Shown here: positions 56,067-64,000 of the stretch, in pieces
How the letters are laid out: every line of letters starts with the position of its first letter
How positions within the stretch are numbered: the first letter of the stretch is position 1
Assembly: GCF_032854445.1 (NCBI RefSeq)
Contig: NC_088304.1
Span: 21,677,850-21,741,849 of the forward strand
DNA: 64,000 nucleotides
Direction of reading: 5' to 3'
Source: Liolophura sinensis
Taxonomy: Eukaryota; Mollusca; Polyplacophora; Chitonida; Chitonidae
Translations under genes and position numbers: made by a program
The notes under the pieces: model-generated
What the model saw: only the letters and a program-made list of their open reading frames with translations
What the model was told of the DNA's origin: nothing
Databases searched by the model: none

Positions 56067-59000
56067 TGAGACCACCAGATTTCCAGCGTAAAAACGTGTC
56101 CTGTGTAAAAGCTGTATGAATACGGTTTGCTTTGTTTTTTTTTTTCTCTGACTTCCGTTGTCCTCTCTTGAGGGAATCGCAAGATCTGTATGTAAAGTGT
56201 TCTTCGTAACTGTGATGATGAAGGTTGACATTTCATTTGTAAAGCGTTCTACCACAGTAAAAGAGTGGCGCATAAACATGATTTCCATCATGACGATTGC
56301 CCTTTAACAAGTTTTGTTGAGAACAGACTCAGTAGATTCCGAGCTTACCGTTGACCAGAAAGCGATAGTTGAAGCCTAAAAGGTTGCTATGGTGTGTTGG
56401 TCAAAATGCCTCAACACAACAGTGTAAGTCTAACACTTGTGTTTGCGCTTTGCTAAAAGTGCGCATAAAGGCCACATTTCATGTTTAAGGCAAGATGACA
56501 ACAGTCTATTGTTGAGCTTATAGAATACATGAAAAGGCACTTCTCTTGTGTGAATAACATGAAGATGACAACGTACATTTTTACTAAGAATTTTACAATG
56601 TTGTCGTTCCACGTTTGGTTTTTCTAATTTTCTTTTTATCATTGTTACTTGCTACTTACCAAACATTAAACACGTACATGACACTGAGGCTTGACTGAAT
56701 CGAAATTAGACTTGACTGAATCAAAACGCCTTTATATGCATTACATTTTTACATTTACATCACAGACGACATAGCCGTTCCAGGAACCTGAACGGGCGGT
56801 TTCTCACAATTATCACTAATTCAATGTCATGGTCATATAGCAGGAAAATTAGTTAATATACTTGTTACATGTATCCCCAGAAATACCTTAATAAGGATAA
56901 GTACATGTACTGTTTGAACAGAACTGTGGCAGATTGACAGAGAGACTGTATTTCACCGGTTTCGTTTGACCATTTGCCAACCATCACGTTGTTACCGACG
57001 CGCTGCTTTTACTCTCTGTGCTAAAAGTCGTTAAATACATTGCCCAATTCTTTGCTTGAGACTGAACTCAACATATTCCACTAGAAATAGGGACGCTGTA
57101 TTTGTGTCCACATAGACCATATCTCACGATTTTCCACCAGAAATTAGGACGCTGTATTTGTCTCTACATGGACGATGTCTCATCATTTTTCACCAGAAAT
57201 TGGGACGCTGTACTTGTCTCTTCATGAACGATTTTTGACAATGTCTTCATGTACAAATCAGTGTGTATTCAAATACGTCTTGACGTGGAATAACTTTAAC
57301 AGGGTTTCACATACGTCTTGGTTCACACCTGGTATAGTAGTGTGTGTTTTGGCGCACAGATTCCTTTACTGCGCATTTTGTAATACTAGCAAATAATTAG
57401 ACTTTATACCCTACTGACCTCATTTTAACAATGTTTTTTTCAGCCACAAGCCTTGATTACAGCGCAATAGAAGATTGGTGTAACGGATTTGACGGATCGA
57501 GGAATATGATTCATGGAAATTTTTGCTACAGCGTACACTTGGAGAGTCTCACGTGGTCAGCTGCGGCCACAGATTGCCGAGCCAGGGGTGGTCAGTTGTT
57601 CAAGGCGGCCAGTAAGGAAAAGGTGTCTGCTCTTTTTAAAAGGAGAATGATTTTGACAGTATGGACTGGTGCAAAAGAACGAGATGGAGAATTTTACTGG
57701 ACAGATGGTAATAAGTCTGACCATTAATATTTAATGACTGCATGTAATTATCTACCTGCTCGTTTCTGTCGCTTGATTGTCTACTGTATCCTGGCTAATT
57801 GATTTTTGATGTCAATGTACACTCAAAAACATAATCTTAACTTTAGCACAAAATCTGTTGTTTGAGGGATGCTAGAAAGTAGTCTGTTATTATAACATAA
57901 TACTGTGTTATATTCCAGCTAATATCCTGGTATGTCCAAAGCAATCTTTCTGTTGAGTTAATACAATGTGTGTGCTATAATTAGCAGACTTATCTGCCAC
58001 AATAAATAAACTCTTTCTAGAATCGCTCGAACCCCAGACTTTTGTTAAATTTGAGAGTTTGTAATAAATACGTTTACAAACGAGTAAATGTAATGATTAT
58101 ATTGTAAGAGGTATCTCCTGAAGGAGCACATTAGACAGTTTATGTACTAATTGAATACCCGATCTTGGGACAAGGAATGTGTAGGCCTACAGGTAGATTT
58201 CGCCTATTGTCAGTGGTTATGAGGTATTGGAGCCAGTGAACAGTCGACGACGCCCATGTTGCCGGATCCAGCTATAAAAGTGCTGGAGTGAAAGATTACG
58301 GATGATAATGATAAATAAAAAGAAAATACATAAAAAAAAGCAGAAAAATGTTGGTCTTAAAAAAAAACCCTGCAGGCGGATGACTCTTCTCTACACAATG
58401 GCTCATTCTTTTGAATAAGGTTGATTACCCAATGTTGAGCAGTTAAGCAAATACCTTTAGCTGCTTGTACACAAAAGAAAGAACCACAGTCTACACACAT
58501 TGCCATCAAATCTGACCATCAAATCAATCATCACACTGTCGTCGCTGCTCTGGTTTTATTATCTATTCCGTGAGTCACATTGTAATCTATAGTTTACCGC
58601 TATAATGTCACTGTCATCCTCTTTCGCCCGCTTCGAGGTGTATGTGCGGGAGGGGGGGGGGCTTTGGTGGGGGGGGGGGGAATAGATCCAGTGTGAATTC
58701 TGTGCCTGGTCCCACCGAAGATGTTAAAAGAGGAAGTTGTAACTTCCTGGCTTGGTGTTCTACATTAAAAGGATAACTTAACGACTGGTTTACCCTATCA
58801 GTATAATGGCTCCGGCGGGGCGGCTTACTTGCTTTCGGTAAAGCACTAAATATAAGCAGCACTAGACAAAATAACAATGAAAATTTGTCCTGCATCAAGG
58901 AAGTACATTACATGCATTTCGTCGTCACACGTCAAAAAAATTGTTAGGTCCGATGTTAAACCCCAATTACTCACTCAGTCGATATCATCATGTTATATTT

Positions 59001-59632
59001 GCTGTTGCTTAAATGTTGTAGTACATGACACACTATGCACGTATGTACCGATTCATCAAGATTCACGTAATATCCAAGTCAGGGTGGAGTCAACATCCGC
59101 GCATGGACTTCCCATCATGATCCGCGTAGGATCTTCTCCACATCCAATCATCGTCGGCGTAGGATGGACAGATTATACCCTTACAGTATACCAGTCCAAT
59201 CGGGCCATTCTGAAATACTCTACGTATACCACATAGCAATTTGATACTTTTTCCTATGTGTTCCTCCATAATTTCTATAATCATTCTGTTAAAGTTATCC
59301 GTCGTCTTCAGTAATACACTGAATATAAAACATTTTTACTGTATTATTGTTACATTTTTACTCCGCTTTATACAGTTTTGCTCTGGAAGGCGGATAATAT
59401 ATATTGCATTAACGGGTATATTACTCGTCTCTTATTTCGTTTATAGGCACTCCTGTTGTTGGTGATCTTTGGTCGACTAGTATAAACATTGCAACAGAAA
59501 TTAATAGCTGGTTCAAAACATGGACGTTGTGCCTCGCTGCATGCGTTGGATTTGGTAAATCATCAAGTACTATTAGCTATTGGTGGGAAAAACTGAGCTG
59601 TGATGAAAAGTTTCCTTATGTCTGTGAGCATG
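56000..59632 (+). CDS. Gene C: second intact C-type lectin paralogue (partial in window)
   Basis: Exons 56000-56066 (signal peptide MSRKYGCIIILLSVVDVVY), 57444-57707 and 59447-59632 have the same lengths, phases and splice sites as gene A exons 1-3 and no stop. The lectin fold differs from gene A at scattered residues (for example VHLESLTWSAAATD) and again lacks the EPN/QPD and WND motifs. The linker and PAN-like exons should follow, but the homologous block ends at 61085, where foreign DNA begins, so they are either outside the window or lost. The gene may therefore be split by an insertion of several kilobases in an intron. Confidence 0.7.
57444..57707 (+). CDS. Gene C exon 2, N-terminal half of lectin fold
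   Basis: 264 nt, same phase as 3451-3714; begins ATSLDYSAIEDWC after the shared glycine/alanine split codon and ends FYWTD with donor GTAATA. Confidence 0.8.
58650..58990 (-). repeat. Family B repeat, inverted, with G tracts
   Basis: The duplicate of the copy at 4410. It is preceded by G runs at 58650-58680 that are longer than in the left copy. Confidence 0.55.
59447..59632 (+). CDS. Gene C exon 3, C-terminal half of lectin fold
   Basis: 186 nt, acceptor TTCGTTTATAG, donor CATG|GTAAGA; nearly the same protein as exon 5169-5354 (YWWEKLSCDEKFPYVCEH). Confidence 0.8.
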
Positions 59633-59814
59633 GTAAGATACATTATTATACTTTATTAATCCATACCTTGATATTTAAAACACTTGTATTTCTTCTCATT
59701 AATTCAGAAATCATTGAATTGAGTGAAAAACCTCAATACGACACTGAAATACCAAATCTTACTGTCATGTAAACACGCACAAAATTAATACTGGATCGCT
59801 GGGAAGGGGAACTT

Positions 59815-60055
59815 CGTGGCCGAGGTGGTTAGGTGGCCGAGGTGGACCCAGGAACGTCCCACTGTCACTGTCAGTTAAAGCCCAGCTCATTCTGTCTTCT
59901 TCTCCAGCAAGGTCTGGCAGGAACCCGCGGATGGTACTGGGTCCCCAGGGTCTCTTCCTGGTTTCCTCCCATCATAAGTGTAGCAGACGTATAAGTGAAA
60001 TATTCTTGAATACGCCCTAAAACACCAATTAAATCAATCAATAAATAAGTAAATA
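59815..60055 (+). repeat. tRNA-derived SINE copy (orthologous to 5540)
   Basis: Same insertion as at 5540-5768. The head region contains a short local duplication of 'gtggccgaggtgg'. Confidence 0.75.
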
Positions 60056-61039
60056 TGGGATCGCACAATCTGACATTATTTCTAAAGCTTCCGAACTAAG
60101 GTCAAATTATCCACATGGTGCGGAATTGCATCTGATAAACAGGGAAATAAGGATGGCTATCCATTAAGCTTGGAACAAAATCAACAGTCTGAAACACAAG
60201 TGTGAGACCTGTAGGGTGAGTGAAGTGTTGTGCTACTGCTATATAAAAACGTGGTGTTCGTCCAAGTGCAAATAACTGTAGACTGACACAATGCATCGTC
60301 ACCCTGGTTATTTAACAGTTGTCACCCTAAACAGATAATGTTGGTTTCAAACTGCCTGGACAGACGTTATTTAATTTGTTGTAATCAGTTCCACAATCCC
60401 ACACTTTCTTGCTGTTTACTGATACTGGTTCCGCCTGTTGTCTAACTTACATTCACTTACTTTGACAGAAGTACTTAGAGTGATTGGCAGCTAATATTCT
60501 TATTATGCGAACCAATCCCTTACTTTGTAATCACAACCACTCACTAATATAAGCATTTATGAAGTCTTATTTCAAATTCATAACAACCTACCAATAAATG
60601 TTTTTGTCAGAATTTTGGCACGTGTGTTCACAGAACTGCCTTGACGTTATAGCATGCTTTTTGTTTCCAGTGTACCTTTTCATTCTCGATAATTAATTAA
60701 AATGCCTCATAAAAGGTCAAATTACAGATCTATTTGCTTCCTGTATAATTTGGCAACTTGACGGACGGTAAATGTGCTTCCCATGATGTTTTTTGTGTCA
60801 GTTTTTGCCCTGCTTGTCATATCTGCCACAAGCACAGCAAGGTATAAAAGCTCTTTTTGCTGCCCACTGTTGGCAGAAATCTTAAATATTCATCCATACT
60901 AGAATATAATACTATTTCACACATGTATAATTCTTTTTCACTACAGAATGTTATTTGCATATATCTTGTGGACTTTCTCTCCTATGTCGTGATCCCATGA
61001 GATAGATCCACCAACTTATTCCCTTATATTTATCTCCTG

Positions 61040-61085
61040 TAACTGGGAAGGACAGGAGCGTGCGGATGGTCGTGGGTTTTTCCCG
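61040..61085 (+). repeat. SINE cut by an insertion
   Basis: 'gtgcggatggtcgtgggttt' follows the SINE body and stops after 'tcccg'. In the intact copy (6690-6720) the sequence continues 'cgggctctgcccgg'. Confidence 0.75.
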
Positions 61086-61410
61086 AGTAGTATATATACA
61101 CACTACCGGTTCTGGTGCACCCTCTCCTGGGGGCCCTCCCCTTGGCAAATAGAGGCTCCCAGTCCCCCCTTTCCTCCATAACACCCTCCCCACGGTAAAT
61201 AGGGGCTCCCAGCCCCATCTCATGGCAATAGGGCTTCTGGCCCGCTTTTTTTAAAAAAAAAAAAATAAAATAACAAAAATAGAGGCCCCCAGCCCCATCT
61301 CATGGCTGATATACCGTGAAGTGCGCAAAGGCTGTCCGTGGGTCTGATTCCTGGGGGCTCTCGAGACATAGCAGGGGTTTCCTCGGATTTCAAACAAGTT
61401 CGAGCTAACA

Positions 61411-62088
61411 TCATTCGAAAAGGGCGTTTTTCAGTTCTTGCCGGGCTAGTTTTCGGCCGCGATCTATAAGCTGTTTTTTCGTGCTTTCATCGATCTCTAC
61501 GGCGTTGAATGCCTTACGAGACTTGGCGCGTATCTCCTGCTTCAGATCAGAGTAGTTCTTGAGCTCCTGGACGATTTGTCTGAACTCTACGTCTGAAATA
61601 ACACCATCAGATAATGCCGTACACACCTGCGTACGGATGAAGTTAAGTTTGGCCTCAGCCAGCAGCCGTATATCGTCATGTTTCTTGGCCTTTGCGTAAA
61701 GTCGGTGGCTAACGAATTTTCCGGCGACATTTAAGACACCGCAAGCTAGGGCCGCAGCTTCCATGGCCAAGACAGCAGGGGCTGCAATTATTGTTGTGAG
61801 TAGTCCCACGCCTGCAACCCCTAGTCCCAAACCGGCCGTGAGCATGGCTGAATCAAGGGCCTCGGTGGCCAAGACACCGCGCCGGTACTTTTTGTACAAG
61901 GCTCGACGGAGATCTCGCTCAGATTCAAGCTGATTCTGTATTTCGCTGATATACTGCAGGCGATGGGCGTGCGCCACGCTCTCCGGCTGCGCGGTCGGGG
62001 CCAAGGGGTGGTCATCCATGATCGTCGGCGCCGCGCCCTCCGGCGGCAAGGGGTCTTCATCCATGATCGTCGGGTACAGTCGTCCCAT
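61411..62088 (-). CDS. Virus-like element gene 4: 225-residue protein with hydrophobic centre
   Basis: I start at ATG 62088 (MGRLYPTIMDEDPLPPEG), 11 bases after the stop of the preceding gene. The layout is a Pro-rich acidic N terminus with a repeated TIMD motif, a helix (ISEIQNQLESERDLRRALYK), a Gly/Ala-rich hydrophobic hairpin (LGLGVAGVGLLTTIIAAPAV then ACGVLNVAGKF), and a basic helical C terminus. From memory, similar hypothetical proteins occur in many invertebrate genomes; I know no proven function. A membrane-active or minor virion protein is a guess. The frame is intact. Confidence 0.6.
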   Translation of the reverse strand: MGRLYPTIMDEDPLPPEGAAPTIMDDHPLAPTAQPESVAHAHRLQYISEIQNQLESERDLRRALYKKYRRGVLATEALDSAMLTAGLGLGVAGVGLLTTIIAAPAVLAMEAAALACGVLNVAGKFVSHRLYAKAKKHDDIRLLAEAKLNFIRTQVCTALSDGVISDVEFRQIVQELKNYSDLKQEIRAKSRKAFNAVEIDESTKKQLIDRGRKLARQELKNALFE

Positions 62089-62098
62089 ATTGTCCGTC

Positions 62099-62942
62099 CT
62101 ACGAATCAATAACGTCGGTCAACTCTAAATTGTCCTCGGGATTACTAACACGAAGGCGGCGAAGTCTTATACTGGACTCTAAATAGATTTCATTGAGATT
62201 GAAAATGCCCCCTGGAAAGATTCGTATATCCTCGAGAGAGCTCTGGATGACTGGGTTGCCCTGGATTGGTAATTTGATCATAAATCTGAGCTCCTTTCCA
62301 TCGTGCTTTGCAGGCCACTTTAGTTTCAACTCGGTAATTATGGAGGAACGGCGCTGAGAGGCCGTGCCAAGTATGATGTTTAAGATAAGTATAGATCCAG
62401 GGTTTATTTGTAGTGTGGCCTCAAACTCGGTTTGCGCGTCAAGACGCACGGTCTCTACACCCGGCGGCGCAGTTAGTGTGAAGTAACCTGCTCCTTCCAA
62501 AGCCACAACACAGGCGCTGGTTGGTACGTACGACACGAAAGAATTTCCGGAGTTGAAAACTTTTTTCACATCGGCCCCGGTGGTCTGGACCGACATCGGG
62601 GTCACCTTCACATCTATCAACCAATCAGGGTCGCGAGCTCTAGTAAGAACAAAGCGGTCTTCAAAGCGAATTAATGAGAGTTTTTCTTCTTCATTCCCCT
62701 CAGACGGCGACCTGCGCTCTTGCTCTGCAGTGGATGAGACATCTTCAAGGGAAGCAAACGTGGCAGGTTTTGCTTGCCCCCCCCCCCCCCCCCGTAAAGT
62801 TTTTGCGGATGTACTTGCCACTTTGAAACTGGAAGGCGTAGATTTTACCTTCTTGACCTTGAAATTCGAACTCCGACACATCTGCCAAGTCGCTTAAAGA
62901 CAGGCACGCAGACCTGGGACCGGCTGCGCCCACCATACTCAT
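62099..62942 (-). CDS. Virus-like element gene 3: about 281-codon beta-rich protein, broken at a G17 tract
   Basis: ATG 62942 lies six bases after the stop of the upstream gene and opens a plausible N terminus (MSMVGAAGPRSACLSLSDLA). That frame dies just after a run of 17 Gs (62793-62777 on the minus strand). The long downstream frame (EDVSSTAEQERRSPSEGNEE, then a beta-rich domain to 62099) is offset by one base and joins at the same tract. A G-run one base shorter would make it continuous. The beta-rich C-terminal 200 residues could be a capsid-type jelly roll, not proven. An alternative start at 62881 in the downstream frame gives 260 residues. Confidence 0.55.
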
Positions 62943-62948
62943 TGTATT

Positions 62949-63589
62949 TCAAGGGGCACTGAGGTACCCTACATTCATATACTCGCCGTCTTTATCTAAA
63001 AGCGCCACGGTCAAGTGCGCTATATAGTCGGCGCGCAAGGCTTTGTACTGTTGGTTGGGAAATGAAACCGTCTTCCTGCAGTTAATCCCTTCACCAGTCA
63101 CGGCGATGGCCTTAAGTAGTGTGGAACCGCCACCAAAATCTGAGGTTATTCTCACGTTTTCTGAGGTGCTCAGTTCATTTAAATGCACGAAGACTTCTTT
63201 GTGTGCGACCAAGTTAGGTAGCTTATCACCTTCCGCAGTCTCCCCTATGTGCATAATCTCGTCGGAGAAACCTAAGATTGGGGCAAGCTCTTAGAGCAAT
63301 ATGTAGGCATTGTTGGGGAGGGTAAGGACTAAGCGGCCCGTAGCTTCATTCATTCTCAGAGAAGCCCCATGGGGGCGGAATATATCCTTGTGCAGCGTAT
63401 AGACATTGTAGTAGCCCGTCGGCACTCCAACACGTTTGCTATTAAGCAAGAAGCCCACTCCGGAGGGGATTTTCACCCAGGCCGGGTAGAATGTTATCTC
63501 GCGAAGGGCGGTTTTAAGGCGGCCGACGAGTTTGTTCAGGGCATAAGGCAGCGTGTGCTATTTAGAATGTCAGTCAATGTGATGAACAT
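62949..63589 (-). pseudogene. Virus-like element gene 2: broken, about 213 codons
   Basis: From ATG 63589 (MFITLTDILN) the frame is lost near 63540. It resumes in another frame (ALNKLVGRLKTALREITFYP, PTGYYNVYTLHKD), is interrupted by a TAA at 63293-63291, and continues in the same frame (ELAPILGFSDE...YMNVGYLSAP) to the stop at 62949. The conserved look on both sides of the stop shows one gene with one frameshift and one nonsense change. The pattern (N-terminal strand, GYY, LA-ILGF, C-terminal beta region) reminds me of a hypothetical-protein family of invertebrate mobile elements; no function known to me. Confidence 0.5.
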
Positions 63590-63644
63590 CTTATGGAATA
63601 GCCACGATGAACAGTGAGGCTTACAGATTCAATAGAGAGGCTAC

Positions 63645-64000
63645 TTACAAGGGGCATTTCATAGTATCCAAACCCACGCAGAGCAGCTCACGCGATTTGA
63701 CATCTACATCGATGAAAAGAAGGCCTTTCCAGTCCAGTTCACAGATGTGTTGGTCAAGTACCGGCTGCCAAAGATAAGCAGCAATTCCATTGTTCAGGCC
63801 TGGAACACCAATCCTATGCAATTCTGGCAGAACCAAGTGAACTTCGCGGTCTGGTGCGCAACCACGGGCTGTGGCGTATCTGCAAAAGACCATCTTCTCG
63901 CCCCAGACCAATGAATAAGGGCCCTGTACACGTTCCATGTTTATTACCAAGTTAGGCGGATCTTGGAAGAGATAAAGGCTCCCTGCCGCAAGACAGAACG
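63645..64000 (-). CDS. Virus-like element gene 1, C-terminal part (runs off the window)
   Basis: The frame is open from the window edge (SLYLFQDPPNLVINMERVQG) to TAA at 63647-63645, at least 117 residues. The C-terminal half (VLDQHICELDWKGLLFIDVD, VGLDTMKCPL) is intact. No domain recognised. The next gene starts 55 bases downstream. Confidence 0.5.
   Translation of the reverse strand, partial: FCLAAGSLYLFQDPPNLVINMERVQGPYSLVWGEKMVFCRYATARGCAPDREVHLVLPELHRIGVPGLNNGIAAYLWQPVLDQHICELDWKGLLFIDVDVKSRELLCVGLDTMKCPL

Larger units (their letters stand above)
55430..61085. repeat. Segmental duplication of the 2.4-6.7 kb region
   Basis: From 'atgtacgactaacgatagtgcac' onward the order and sequence follow the left locus: signal-peptide exon, family C repeat, lectin exon 2, family B repeat, lectin exon 3, SINE at 59815, and a further SINE whose copy is cut at 61085. 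It differs by several insertions or deletions, such as the missing SINE fragment near 57915 and an extra roughly 90 bp near 60190-60280. Confidence 0.8.
61086..64000 (-). mobile_element. Left end of a probable Polinton/Maverick-like element (virus-derived)
   Basis: The sequence changes abruptly from a SINE to GC-richer DNA starting AGTAGTATATATACAC. The region 61086-61400 is non-coding with short internal repeats ('ggctcccagccccatctcat' occurs twice, near 61205 and 61290). From 61411 onward the minus strand is filled with intronless genes separated by at most about 60 bases. AG..CT-type termini, 6-bp target duplications and dense virus-like capsid and accessory genes are known features of Polintons. 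The second end, polymerase, integrase and main capsid genes lie outside the window, so the class is an inference. Confidence 0.55.

Noticed and set aside
62107-62109. Upstream TTG start for the 225-residue virus-like protein
   Set aside because: A proper ATG (62088) starts the conserved-looking MGRLYP segment just after the upstream gene's stop.

Overview
The window reads as nuclear DNA of an invertebrate animal: large AT-rich introns with GT..AG junctions, many diverged interspersed repeats, minisatellites and microsatellites, and no operon-like layout except in the last 3 kb. The commonest repeat is a tRNA-derived SINE (about two dozen copies or fragments). From memory it resembles repeats of molluscs and related lophotrochozoans, so a marine lophotrochozoan is my best guess; I cannot name a species.

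Left part (1-16,170): a tandemly duplicated family of secreted C-type-lectin/PAN-like genes on the + strand. Gene A can be spliced in full (2,557-9,353, about 300 residues, every intron in phase 1), and there is a spare signal-peptide exon upstream (493-559). A second copy (13,794-15,480) has lost its lectin exons and several splice sites and is a pseudogene. A third copy, gene C (56,000-59,632), lies 50 kb away at the right end and keeps its signal-peptide and lectin exons.

Middle part (16,170-50,300): after a block of repeats comes a minus-strand gene (29,203-21,883) for a type I membrane protein with furin-like cysteine-rich repeats, one transmembrane helix and a long non-kinase tail. Facing away from it is a + strand gene (33,709-50,166) for a TIR-domain protein with two C-terminal membrane helices, about 441 residues in seven or eight coding exons. 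One of its introns holds a young LTR retrotransposon on the opposite strand (39,788-45,926, 4-bp target duplication). Its pol order is protease-integrase-RNase H and the reverse-transcriptase core is absent.

Right part (50,300-61,085): largely repeats and unassigned sequence, then gene C inside a segmental duplication of the 2.4-6.7 kb region. That duplication stops abruptly at 61,085 in the middle of a SINE.

End (61,086-64,000): visibly GC-richer DNA with compact, intronless, closely spaced minus-strand reading frames. It begins with AGT at its junction with the broken SINE. I interpret it as the left end of a Polinton/Maverick-like (virus-derived) element that runs off the window. Two of its genes carry frameshifts or stops, so the copy is probably decaying.
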